This document shows, piece after piece, positions 25,526 to 33,978 of a stretch of 64,000 nt of DNA (positions within the stretch are counted from its first letter, which is position 1; each line of letters starts with the position of its first letter). The position numbers were made by a program, and so were the translations under genes. The DNA lies in the NCBI RefSeq assembly GCF_014649835.1, contig NZ_BMTU01000002.1:372001-436000 (forward strand), written 5' to 3'. Under the pieces are notes generated by a model. That model saw nothing but the letters and a program-made list of their open reading frames with translations, was not told the DNA's origin and did not search any database. Origin of the DNA: Streptomyces pilosus. Lineage in GTDB: Bacteria; Actinomycetota; Actinomycetes; Streptomycetales; Streptomycetaceae.

Positions 25526-26328
25526 GGCAGCAGCCAGTCGACGGGGCGCCGGTCGGCCAGCCGGACCGAACCCGTGGCCGGCGTCATGGACGTCAGCTCG
25601 AACGGCGGGCCGTCCGCGGAGGACCACGCGTAACCGCTCCTCGTGGCCGACGACTTCCTCAGCTCCACCGTGACCGCCACCGGTCTGCCCTCCCTGGTGA
25701 ACTGCTCGCCCAGCTGGGTGTCCCCGAGGAACGCGGCGATCTGCCGGGCCGACTGGGCCGACCGGCCGACCGACGTCACCTCGCCGCGCAGTACGCCGTA
25801 CTCCTGACTCGGCACCGACTGCACGGTGAGGTCCACGGCGGCGTGGGCGGGGATGCCGGCGGCGCTCTCGGCGGGGACGTACACCGTCGCCCGCAGCGGT
25901 GCCCCGGCACGGGCGACCTTCTCCACTGCGGCGACGTTCGCGCCGGTGGAGATGATCTGCCCGGTACTCGCGGCGAGCGCGGTGATCCGGCCCGCGTCGA
26001 GGGTGCGCACGGTCTCGTCGCCCCGCGCGGTGCGCACCTTCAGGACGGGGGAGCCGGCGGGAAGCCGTTCGCCCTCCTTCGCGAGCACGGCGGTGACCTG
26101 CCCCGCGACCGGACTCTGCAGCACGTAACTGCCCTGCCCGTACGTCAGGACGGCGGGCGCGTCGACGGTGGAGGAGACCGATCCGGTCACCGCCCACACC
26201 GAGGCCGCCGCCATCACGACCACCGTCACGGACAGCACCAGCCAGCCCTGCGGGCGGGCGAAGCGCACCGGGAGATCGAGCTCCTCGGGGGACTGGAGCC
26301 TGGCGAGGGCCTGCTGGCGGAACTGCAC
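25522..26328 (-). CDS. HlyD-family export adaptor (NHLP secretion protein)
   Basis: The 268-residue membrane-fusion-type adaptor has a cytoplasmic start, one membrane helix at about 30-50 (WLVLSVTVVVMAAASVWAV), a biotinyl-lipoyl-like hairpin (YVLQSPVAGQVTAVLAKEGE and GRITALAASTGQIISTGAN) and a C-terminal beta domain. It links the exporter to the cell envelope; in a Gram-positive cell it would reach into the wall. It is the first transporter gene after the hairpin at 26380-26428 and is coupled to the peptidase-ABC gene by a four-base overlap. Confidence 0.9.
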   Translation of the reverse strand: MQFRQQALARLQSPEELDLPVRFARPQGWLVLSVTVVVMAAASVWAVTGSVSSTVDAPAVLTYGQGSYVLQSPVAGQVTAVLAKEGERLPAGSPVLKVRTARGDETVRTLDAGRITALAASTGQIISTGANVAAVEKVARAGAPLRATVYVPAESAAGIPAHAAVDLTVQSVPSQEYGVLRGEVTSVGRSAQSARQIAAFLGDTQLGEQFTREGRPVAVTVELRKSSATRSGYAWSSADGPPFELTSMTPATGSVRLADRRPVDWLLP

Positions 26329-26379
26329 GGCTTTTCCCTCACCTGGACGGACTGTGCGTGGGGACGGGGGACTTCACAC

Positions 26380-26428
26380 GCATCGCGGAGTCCCGGAGCC
26401 GGGGGGCGGCTCCGGGACTCCGCGATGC
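26380..26428 (-). terminator. perfect 21-bp hairpin between precursor peptide and exporter genes
   Basis: The arms 26380-26400 and 26408-26428 are exact reverse complements (21 bp) with a 7-base G-rich loop. It starts 10 bases after the peptide stop codon and ends about 50 bases before the adaptor start. This placement suits a partial terminator or processing/stabilising hairpin, giving more peptide message than exporter message. Confidence 0.75.
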
Positions 26429-26438
26429 GAGGGCGCGA

Positions 26439-26654
26439 TCAGAGACCGGCGACCAGGTTCGTGACCGGGGCCGTGTTCAGACCGGTGGCGCCCTCGACCG
26501 TGCCGACGACCGTGTCGACCAGGCCGGAGACCGGGGCGATGCCGTCCACCGCGCCCGTGAGGGTGTTCACGGCGTTCACGGACAGGCCGCCGGAGACGTT
26601 GTCGAGGTCGGCGTCGGAGATCTCGGCGGTCTCGAAACGGGGGGTGGAGTTCAT
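26439..26654 (-). CDS. double-glycine leader precursor peptide, cysteine-free core
   Basis: The 71-residue precursor has leader ETAEISDADLDNVSGG (cleavage expected after G23) and a 48-residue core made of Gly, Ala, Val, Thr, Asn, Asp, Leu, Ser, Pro, Ile and Glu. It has no Cys, Trp, His, Lys or Arg in the core. Two imperfect copies of a pattern xTxxGxVxG...APVxxLV occupy about 30-46 and 47-68. Without cysteine it cannot form lanthionines, so it is not a lantibiotic. ATG 26654 is preceded by an AAGGGAAG ribosome site. No modification enzyme is adjacent. The downstream C39 exporter is the obvious partner. The product might be a bacteriocin, signal or surface peptide. Confidence 0.88.
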   Translation of the reverse strand: MNSTPRFETAEISDADLDNVSGGLSVNAVNTLTGAVDGIAPVSGLVDTVVGTVEGATGLNTAPVTNLVAGL

Positions 26655-27226
26655 GACGGAACTTCCCTTCCTATGGGTTTTCTCAAGGGGGAGCGGCCCC
26701 CTCTGGGGACAGACGAAAGCCGCGAACCGCAGGGGCCGGACCACCGTCGCCGGGAGCCCGGAGCGGCCTTGCGGTGCGATGGATCAAAGCACGCCGCCGA
26801 CGCGGGCTTCCACTCAACCAAACGTCTCACCAGGCAACTTGCGCCCGGTCGGCGTGCAAGCGTGCAGACGCGGGCACGGCTCGGCGGCGACTTCTTCACA
26901 TGGCTCACGGCATCGTCCCCTCCCGCCGCTTGCGTCCCCGGGCCGGATTCCGGCAGACCGGCCGCAAAGCCGTGCTCCGGCCCGTCGGCGCCGGGGCGGA
27001 CACCGACTGCGGTGACCGCGTTGGGCATGCGCTGTGCAGATTCGCTGAAGCCGCCGTTCCGCTCACCCGCGGCAACGTGCTGCGCACGGTCGGTGACGTT
27101 CCGTGAAGCCGGAGGCGGGATTGAACACGCCTCGGGCCCCGCGCGTACCAAAAGCCATCCAGGCGCCCCCCGTTCACTGCCGCACGGCGGCAGGACGCCG
27201 GTACCCCCCCCAGGAGGTCGAGTAGT
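26655..27226. other. divergent control region between peptide and protease genes
   Basis: No supported gene lies in these 572 bases; the readings present lack coding bias on both strands. It must hold the promoter for the leader peptide (leftward) and for the S1 protease (rightward). A weak TTGAAC (27121-27126) and TACCAA (27146-27151) pair with a 19-base spacer precedes the protease gene. No clear shared operator was seen. Confidence 0.45.
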
Positions 27227-28552
27227 TTGAGTCACAAGCGAATGCCGAAGCGCAAGGCCGCGATAGCGGTGGGCGGTGCGGCGGCGCTCGGTGCCGCCGC
27301 GATCCTGCTCCCCCACGCCAACGCCTCACAGGACGGCGCGTCGGACGGCGCGGCCGCCGCGCCCAGGACCCTGAAGGCGGGCGACGCCTCGGACCTCGCC
27401 TCCCAGCTCGCCGGGCTCCTCGGCGACGCGTTCGCCGGCTCCTACTACGACGGCGAGAACAAGCAACTCGTCGTCAACGTCGTGGCCGGCGACGACAACA
27501 CCGTCGTGGTGCAGGCCAAGAAGGCAGGCGCGGCCGTCCGCGAGGTCGACAACAGCATGACGGAACTGGAGGCGGGAGCGCGGACGCTGAAGGCGGAGGC
27601 CACCATCCCGGGCACCTCCTGGGCCGTGGACCCGCGCACCAACAAGATCCTCGTCACCGCGGACCGCACGGTCACCGGGGAGAAGTGGGACCGGCTGGAG
27701 TCCACGGTCGAGAGCCTCGGCTCCGGCATGGCGACCATCAAGAAGTCCGCGGGCACGTTCAAGACGTTCGTCTCCGGCGGCGACGCCATCTTCTCCGGCG
27801 GTGCACGCTGCTCGCTCGGCTTCAACGTGACCGCGGGCGACGGCACCCCGGCGTTCCTGACGGCCGGTCACTGCGCCGCCGGGGGCGACCAGTGGTCCGA
27901 CGCGCAGGGCGGAGCGCCGATCGCCACGGTCGACCAGGCGGTCTTCCCGGGCGAGGGCGACTTCGCACTCGTCACGTACGACGACCCCGCCACCCAGGCG
28001 CCCAGCGACGTCGACGTCGGCGACCAGTCGGTCCCGATCTCGCAGGCGGCGGAGGCCACCGTCGGGCAGGAGGTGTTCCGGATGGGCAGCACCACCGGAC
28101 TCGCCGACGGCCAGGTGCTGGGTCTGAACGCCACGGTGAACTACCCGGAGGGCACGGTCACCGGTCTGATCCAGACCGACGTCTGCGCCGAACCCGGTGA
28201 CAGCGGTGGCTCGATGTTCACCCGGGACGGTCTCGCCATCGGCCTGACCTCCGGCGGCAGCGGCGACTGCACCTCCGGGGGCGAGACGTTCTTCCAGCCG
28301 GTCACCACGGCCCTGGCGGCGGTCGGCGCGACCCTCGGCGCCGACGGCGGAGCGGGCGCCGGCGACCAGGCGGGCGGCGAGCAGGACGCCGGTGGTGAGC
28401 AGGGTGCTGGTCAGGACGCCGGTGGCGGGCAGGCGGGCGCGGGAGAAGAGGCCGGCGCGGGCGACGGAGCCGGGCAGGACGCCGGTCAGGACGCAGGGCA
28501 GGACGCCGGTCAGGACGCCGGGCAGGAGTCCGGCCTGACCGACACCCACTGA
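27227..28552 (+). CDS. secreted S1 family (streptogrisin/alpha-lytic type) protease
   Basis: This 441-residue pre-pro-protease has a signal peptide (about 1-34), a pro-region (about 50-175) and a chymotrypsin-fold protease (about 190-365). The triad is His in AFLTAGHCAAGG, Asp in GEGDFALVTYDD and Ser in [13 protein letters not shown] Gly/Gln/Asp/Glu-rich C-terminal tail of about 70 residues with AGQD repeats follows. The start is TTG 27227, which has GGAGG 9 bases upstream; the ATG at 27242 is too far from it. It diverges from the leader-peptide gene. A role in processing the exported peptide is possible but unproven. Confidence 0.92.
   Translation: MSHKRMPKRKAAIAVGGAAALGAAAILLPHANASQDGASDGAAAAPRTLKAGDASDLASQLAGLLGDAFAGSYYDGENKQLVVNVVAGDDNTVVVQAKKAGAAVREVDNSMTELEAGARTLKAEATIPGTSWAVDPRTNKILVTADRTVTGEKWDRLESTVESLGSGMATIKKSAGTFKTFVSGGDAIFSGGARCSLGFNVTAGDGTPAFLTAGHCAAGGDQWSDAQGGAPIATVDQAVFPGEGDFALVTYDDPATQAPSDVDVGDQSVPISQAAEATVGQEVFRMGSTTGLADGQVLGLNATVNYPEGTVTGLIQTDVCAEPGDSGGSMFTRDGLAIGLTSGGSGDCTSGGETFFQPVTTALAAVGATLGADGGAGAGDQAGGEQDAGGEQGAGQDAGGGQAGAGEEAGAGDGAGQDAGQDAGQDAGQDAGQESGLTDTH
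28468..28527 (+). repeat. five tandem 12-bp units in the protease tail
   Basis: Five near-identical 12-base units (type GCCGGTCAGGAC, varying at two or three bases) are in frame and encode repeated Ala-Gly-Gln-Asp. Being in frame, copy-number change would alter only tail length. Confidence 0.85.
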
Positions 28553-28570
28553 CGCCCCGCCCGGGGAGCC

Positions 28571-28609
28571 CGGCCCGGTCCCGCCACCGCGTGTGAGGGG
28601 ACCGGGCCG
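28571..28609 (+). terminator. hairpin after the S1 protease gene
   Basis: CGGCCCGGTCCC (28571-28582) and GGGACCGGGCCG (28598-28609) form a perfect 12-bp stem, 18 bases after the stop codon. It lies between convergent genes and could act in both directions. Confidence 0.65.
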
Positions 28610-28686
28610 CCGCGCGCGAGGCCGGACGGGGCCCGGGAGGACCTTGTGCGCCCCCGGGCGCGTGCCGCGCCTCCGGCCGGCCCGGT

Positions 28687-30828
28687 TCATCCGGTCGGCA
28701 GAGCCCTCAGCAGCAGCACCGCCACGTCGTCCGGCCGGCCCCCCACGTCCGCGCCGTGCTGGACCAGAGCGTCGGCCAGCTCGTCCATCGGCAGATCACC
28801 GAGGTCGGTGAGACGCCGGCCCAGATCGGCGAGCGCGACTTCGAAATCGGTCCCCGGGGACTCCACCAGCCCGTCGGTGTACAGCACGAGCACCGAGCCG
28901 GGGGAGAAGTCCACCTCGGTCGACGGGTAGGACGCCGAACCGTCGATCCCCAGCAGCGGACCACCCGCCAGGTCCAGCACCCGCACCCGCCCGTCGGGCC
29001 TGCGCAGCAGCGGCGGCGGATGACCCGCCCGGGACATCACGGCCCGGCCGCGCGCCGGATCGAGCCGCAGGTACAGACAGCTCGCGAACAGTTCCGCGCC
29101 CAGGTCCAGCAGCAGCCGGTTGGTGCTCCGCATGACGTCCTCGGGCGCCTGCCCGACGGCCGTGTACGCGCGCACCGCGGTGCGGACCTGGCCCATGAGC
29201 CCGGCCGCCGTGACGTTGTGCCCCTGCACGTCACCGATCACCGCCGCCGCCATGCCCTGCGTCGGCACCAGGTCGTAGAAGTCGCCGCCGATCTCCATGC
29301 CCTGGGTGGCCGGCAGATAGCGCGCGGCCGCCTCGATCCCGGCCAGCGACGGCAGCGTGTGCGGCAGCAGCGCCTCCTGCAGCCCGTGCGCCAGCCGGTG
29401 CTTGGCGTCGTAGAGCACGGCCCGCTCCAGCGCCTGGGCGATCAGCCCGGCCAGACTGGTCAGTACCGCCCGTTCCTCCGTCGCGAAGTGGTGCGGGGAC
29501 GTGTAGGACAGCACGCACGTCCCCACCGGGCGCCCCGAGGCGATCAGCGGCAGGTACGCCCACGCCGAGAAGTCGGACAGGCTCACCAGCGACGGATACA
29601 GGCGTTCGACGTCCGCGCGGCTCTCGAAGAACGCGGGCACCCCCGTACGCAGCACCTGGCTGCCGGGGGTCGGCTCCGACAGCGGCATCCCGTCGTACCG
29701 CTCCACGACCCGCGGATCGGGGTACCCGCGGTGGCCCAGCACCTGCAGCCGGCCCGCCCGGGAGACGAGCACCACGAGCCCCTGGCTGCCCACCGCCGGG
29801 GCGACCTCGTCCGCGACGAGCTGCACCACGTCCTGCACCCCGACCGCCTCGGTCAGCGCACCGGCCAGGTCCAGCACCTGGCTGATGGTGACCAGCCGGG
29901 CGCCCGCCCGTCCCGGCTGCGGCGCCGCGCGGTTCATCTCCGTGACCGCGCGGGCCCGGCTGATCCGCACACTGAGGCCGGTGGTGCTCGGGTACAGCCG
30001 GAACGACAGCCAGTCGCTGGGCGGCCGCAGCGCGACGAACGAGGTGACGTGCTGGCTGAACAGCGCGGCCCGGTAGCGGTCCTCGTACACGGGGTCGTTC
30101 AGCCACGGCACCGACGCCCACAGATGGGTGCCGAGCAGCCGGCCGACCGGGACGTCGAGCAGGTCGGCGGCGGCCGCGTTGGCGAAGCCGACCCGACCGT
30201 GCACGTCGAGCGAGCACAGCCCGTACGGCAGCCGCGCCACCATCCGCGCCGCCTCCACCGAACCGAGCGTGCCGGCCGTGCCCCCCACCAGCGGAGCGGC
30301 CAGCAGATCCGGTTCGTCCGCCAGGGGCAGGCTCTGCTCGGCGGCCCGCTCCAGCCGCACCGCCAGCCGGTCGCAGGCGGCGGCCATGTGATCCCGCTCC
30401 CAGTCGGACAGCTCCTGCGGGCGTGTGCCCGGCCAGGTCACGAACACCGCCCCGTACGCCCTCGTCGCGGTCGCCACCGGCAGCGCGGCCAGCGCGAAGG
30501 GGTAGGGGAGCACCACGGCGATCCGGGGATAGCGGCGCGCCATCTCCTCCTCGCCGCCCACCCAGACCAGCCGCCGGTCGCGCACCGCGTCGGCGACCGG
30601 GATCGGCGCGCTCAGCGCCACCCGCTCCCAGGGCGCGGCGAAGGCGCGCGGCAGCCCCGCCATCACCGCCATCTCCAGCACCGGACGGTCCGGCGAGAGC
30701 AGGTACACCGCACCCGAGTGCGCGTGCACCTCGTCCATCATGGAGGCCAGCGTCAGCGACAGCAGCGGACGGCCCACCGGCGCCCGCGCACCCGCCGGCG
30801 CCCGCGCGGACGACTGCCCCTCGGACAC
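28687..30828 (-). CDS. GAF/PAS sensor SpoIIE-type phosphatase
   Basis: The 713-residue PP2C-type regulator has a GAF-like domain (about 20-170), a PAS domain (about 190-300, SLDVHGRVGFANAAAADLLD), a second GAF (about 320-480) and a SpoIIE phosphatase (about 490-710). The phosphatase metal-binding segments are IGGDFYDLVPTQ and VIGDVQGHN, and the C-terminal YTDGLVESPGTDFE is typical. It has no kinase domain, so it should dephosphorylate a partner anti-anti-sigma factor. GTG 30828 is chosen because GAGGAGGT lies about 7 bases upstream. It diverges from another phosphatase of the same class. Confidence 0.9.
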   Translation of the reverse strand: MSEGQSSARAPAGARAPVGRPLLSLTLASMMDEVHAHSGAVYLLSPDRPVLEMAVMAGLPRAFAAPWERVALSAPIPVADAVRDRRLVWVGGEEEMARRYPRIAVVLPYPFALAALPVATATRAYGAVFVTWPGTRPQELSDWERDHMAAACDRLAVRLERAAEQSLPLADEPDLLAAPLVGGTAGTLGSVEAARMVARLPYGLCSLDVHGRVGFANAAAADLLDVPVGRLLGTHLWASVPWLNDPVYEDRYRAALFSQHVTSFVALRPPSDWLSFRLYPSTTGLSVRISRARAVTEMNRAAPQPGRAGARLVTISQVLDLAGALTEAVGVQDVVQLVADEVAPAVGSQGLVVLVSRAGRLQVLGHRGYPDPRVVERYDGMPLSEPTPGSQVLRTGVPAFFESRADVERLYPSLVSLSDFSAWAYLPLIASGRPVGTCVLSYTSPHHFATEERAVLTSLAGLIAQALERAVLYDAKHRLAHGLQEALLPHTLPSLAGIEAAARYLPATQGMEIGGDFYDLVPTQGMAAAVIGDVQGHNVTAAGLMGQVRTAVRAYTAVGQAPEDVMRSTNRLLLDLGAELFASCLYLRLDPARGRAVMSRAGHPPPLLRRPDGRVRVLDLAGGPLLGIDGSASYPSTEVDFSPGSVLVLYTDGLVESPGTDFEVALADLGRRLTDLGDLPMDELADALVQHGADVGGRPDDVAVLLLRALPTG

Positions 30829-31093
30829 GCCGACCACCTCCTCGCACGGCCGCGCCCCGCGACCCAATCTCCTCCCTGCCGGGCCGTCGCGCACGACGAG
30901 CGGCGGGGAAGGGGGCCGTGCGCCGAGGGGGAGAACGGACCGGTCGCCGTCCGCAGGCGCGGAGCACCACTCCGGTCACCCCCTCCGGGCGGGTCTCCAC
31001 GGCCCGCCCGCCGGGACCGCCCGGGAGCGACCGGCGAGCCGGTCCGCAGCCGAACGCCCCCAGGGGCTGCGCCCGTGTCCCATAAGCGCTGTA

Positions 31094-33538
31094 ATGGCCA
31101 ACGTGGTCGGTGAGGGCGCTGCGGGACGCAGCACGAGGACGCTGCGCGCGGAAGGTGCCCTCGCGGCGATCGCGGCCGACCCGGAGTCACCCGACCGGGT
31201 GCGCAGGACGCTGGAGCAGGCCCTCGTCTTCGCCGGCGCCGCCTTCGCCGGCGTGTACGCGCCCAGCGCGGACGGGGAGGTGCTCTGTCTGGCGGAGTCC
31301 GCCGGTGTGCCGAGGACCCTGTGCGGGGTGCGGGACAGCTACCCCCTCGCGGAGCACTCGCCGGTGGCCGAGGCGTACCGCGGCCGGCCGGTGTGGCTGG
31401 GGCCGCGGGACCTCGCCGCGCAGGCCCAGTCCAGGCGGGTGCCCCGCCGCGACTTCCACCTCGCCGCCCTGCCCGTGAGCCGGGACGGCGGCGGCTGTCT
31501 CCTCGCGATCGGCGAGCGCCCCGGCGGGTTCGACGCCGACGACCGCGCCTGCCTCGGGCTGGTCGCCGACGCCGTCGCCTTTCCCGCGCCGCCCGCCGCC
31601 ACCGACGGCACGGAGCTGCCGCCGGGCGGCTTCAGCCTGGCCATGGACACCGGCCGGGTCCGGGTCGACGGGGACGTCCTGGAGCTGTTCGGTCTCGGCC
31701 CCGGGGAGTTCGACGGACGGGTGGAGACCCTGCTCGGCCTGACGGTGCCGGAGGACCTGCCCTCCCTGATGTCCGTGGTGGAGGCCGACCACATGACGAT
31801 CGGCGAGCGGGAACTGGAGTTCCGGGTGCTCCAGCCCGCGGGACCGCCCAAGTGGATCCGGCTGCGCGGCAGGCTGCTGCCCGGCGGGGAGGGTCGCCCG
31901 GCCCGGCTGGTGGGTTCCGTCACGGACGCCTCCACGCTGCGCTCCGACATCACCGACGTGGCCCGCGTCCAGCGGCTCGCCGCCGCCCTGGCCACCGCGG
32001 TCACCGTGCGCGACGTCGGCAAGGCCGTCGTCACCGCGCTGCGCCGGCCGCTGCGCGCCGACCGGATCGCGCTGGCCGAGCTGGAGAGCGAACGGCTCGT
32101 CGTCACCGTCCTCGACCCGCCCGAGCCGGAGGCGTGGCCGGAGGTGTGGCGCGCGGAGTGGCGCACCGAGTGGCCCGACGCGCCCGTGCGCACCATGCCC
32201 ACCCTGGCCGCCGCCCTGCGGGAGGGCCGCGCCGGCATCTGGCCGGCGGGGTCACCGCTGGAGAGCGCCCTCGCCGAGGTCGGCCCCGGCGGGCTGGCCG
32301 TGCTGCCGCTGCCCGCCGGCAACCGCATGGTCGGCGCCTGTCTGATCGGCTGGGACGCCCCGCACGACTTCGGCGCCGACGAACGCGCCCTGCTCACCGC
32401 CGCCGCCGGCCTCGCCGGGCAGGCCCTGATGCGGGCCCGCGCCTTCGACGCCGAGCACGAACTGGTCGGCATGCTCCAGCGTCAGCTGCTCCCGCGCAGG
32501 CTGCCCCGCCTGCCGGGCGCGGTAGCCGTCGCCCGCTACCTGCCCAGCACCGCGGGCCTGGAACTCGGCGGCGACTGGTACGACGTGATCCCCCTGCCGG
32601 ACAACCACGTCGCCCTCGTCATCGGCGACGTCCAGGGCCACAACGCCGGCGCCGCCACCCTCATGGGCCAGATGCGCACCGCGCTGCGCGCCTACGCCGT
32701 CGAGGGACACCCGCCGGACGTGGTGGTGTCCCACGCCAACCGCCTGCTCATGGACATGGAGACCGACCTCTTCGCCACCTGCTGCTACGTCGACGTGGAC
32801 ATGGAGGAAGGCTCCGCCTGGTGCGTACGCGCCGGTCACCTCCCGCCCGTGCTGCGTCACCCGGACGGCCGGACGGAGATCGCGGAGGCGGAGGGCGGCC
32901 CGCCGCTCGGGGTGGTCCGGCAGTGCGACTTCCCCATGAGCCCGATCCGGCTCCAGCCGGGCACGGTGATCGCGCTCACCACCGACGGCCTGGTCGAGTC
33001 GCCCGGGACCGACATCGACGCGGGCATGGCGGGCTTCGCCCGGCAGCTGGCCGCGGCCGACCCCGCCCGTCTCGGGCCGGTCGCCGACACCCTGCTCGGC
33101 AAGGCGCCGCGCAGCGACGACGTCGCCCTGCTGCTGATGCGCTACGACGGCATGACCGCGCTCCCGCTGCGGGAGAGCTGGACGGTGTGGCGGGTGCCCC
33201 AGGCCGTCGGTCACGCCCGCCGCTTCACCCGGCGCACGCTGCGCTCCTGGGGCGTGAGCGAGGACGTCGACGCCGCCCTGCTCGCCGTCTCCGAACTGGT
33301 CACCAACGCCCTGGTGCACACGGACGGCCAGGTCCGCCTCGACCTCACCCTCGTGGGGGACAGGCTGCGCCTCGCGGTCGCCGACGCCTCGCCCCGCTCT
33401 CCCGTGAAGCCCACCAGCATCGGCTGGGAGGCCACCGGCGGCCGGGGCATCCTGCTCGTCGAGGCCGTGTCGGCGGGCTGGGGCACGCTTCCGGTCAGCG
33501 GGGGCAAACAGGTGTGGGCGGAATTCCTCCTGCGCTGA
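31094..33538 (+). CDS. GAF/PAS sensor SpoIIE-type phosphatase with anti-sigma kinase domain
   Basis: The 814-residue protein has GAF (about 20-165), PAS (about 175-290), second GAF (about 295-465), SpoIIE phosphatase (about 475-690: LGGDWYDVIPLP, VIGDVQGHNAGA, TTDGLVESPGTD) and HATPase (about 700-812: VSELVTNALVHTD, GGRGILLVEAV). It is thus both phosphatase and probable serine kinase. The divergent neighbour has the same core without the kinase. ATG 31094 lies just after the short promoter region. The conserved VIGDVQGHN motif is shared with that neighbour, which suggests duplication. Confidence 0.9.
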   Translation: MANVVGEGAAGRSTRTLRAEGALAAIAADPESPDRVRRTLEQALVFAGAAFAGVYAPSADGEVLCLAESAGVPRTLCGVRDSYPLAEHSPVAEAYRGRPVWLGPRDLAAQAQSRRVPRRDFHLAALPVSRDGGGCLLAIGERPGGFDADDRACLGLVADAVAFPAPPAATDGTELPPGGFSLAMDTGRVRVDGDVLELFGLGPGEFDGRVETLLGLTVPEDLPSLMSVVEADHMTIGERELEFRVLQPAGPPKWIRLRGRLLPGGEGRPARLVGSVTDASTLRSDITDVARVQRLAAALATAVTVRDVGKAVVTALRRPLRADRIALAELESERLVVTVLDPPEPEAWPEVWRAEWRTEWPDAPVRTMPTLAAALREGRAGIWPAGSPLESALAEVGPGGLAVLPLPAGNRMVGACLIGWDAPHDFGADERALLTAAAGLAGQALMRARAFDAEHELVGMLQRQLLPRRLPRLPGAVAVARYLPSTAGLELGGDWYDVIPLPDNHVALVIGDVQGHNAGAATLMGQMRTALRAYAVEGHPPDVVVSHANRLLMDMETDLFATCCYVDVDMEEGSAWCVRAGHLPPVLRHPDGRTEIAEAEGGPPLGVVRQCDFPMSPIRLQPGTVIALTTDGLVESPGTDIDAGMAGFARQLAAADPARLGPVADTLLGKAPRSDDVALLLMRYDGMTALPLRESWTVWRVPQAVGHARRFTRRTLRSWGVSEDVDAALLAVSELVTNALVHTDGQVRLDLTLVGDRLRLAVADASPRSPVKPTSIGWEATGGRGILLVEAVSAGWGTLPVSGGKQVWAEFLLR

Positions 33539-33978
33539 CCTCGCCGCCCCGGCCGGACCGCCCGCGATGTGCTCCGCCGGCGCGTACGACGGCGGAGGGT
33601 TTGTGCGACGCCCTCCCGGGGACCCGGGCGCGAGCGGAAGCAGAAGGAAGATGATGCGGCGTGATACCGGAGATCAGCGACAAACCGAGGCCCCGTCGGC
33701 CGGAGACCGGCTGGGCCCGCGCCCGGCGACTGCGCGGGGAGGAACCGCTGCGGACCTGCCTGCCCGCCGTGGAGCTGCGCGTCGCCCCCACCGCGGCCCC
33801 GGACACGGGCCCGGAGGCGAACATCGTCAGGGGCGAGGACTAGGCCCGTCCGGCGGATCATGCCGGAGACGCGGGGGCCGAGACACCGTCGCCTTCCTCC
33901 GACTCGATCCGCCGGGACCGGCCCCGGCGGGGGCCCGGACGGACGGCCCGGGCCGTCGACGCGCCTAGGCTGTGACGC
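33539..33978. other. intergenic region with only a doubtful small ORF
   Basis: Between the phosphatase gene and the phosphoesterase gene I see no clear coding sequence apart from the doubtful 60-codon reading at 33661-33843. No strong hairpin is present. Confidence 0.4.
33661..33843 (+). CDS. doubtful 60-residue protein
   Basis: A GTG-started reading of 60 codons follows a GGAAG purine stretch at about 33646. The product is rich in Arg, Pro and Ala, has no recognisable domain, membrane segment or metal motif, and matches no family I know. It fills part of a 440-base gap, which is the main reason to list it. It may well not be translated. Confidence 0.25.
   Translation: MIPEISDKPRPRRPETGWARARRLRGEEPLRTCLPAVELRVAPTAAPDTGPEANIVRGED

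Noticed and set aside
26439..26654. Calling the leader peptide a lanthipeptide precursor
   Set aside because: The core has no cysteine, so lanthionine rings are impossible, and no LanM/LanB/LanKC gene lies nearby.
26774..27106. Rightward 110-codon ORF in the peptide/protease divergent region
   Set aside because: It lacks third-position G/C bias and a ribosome site, has no family similarity, and its product is Arg/Cys-rich without pattern.
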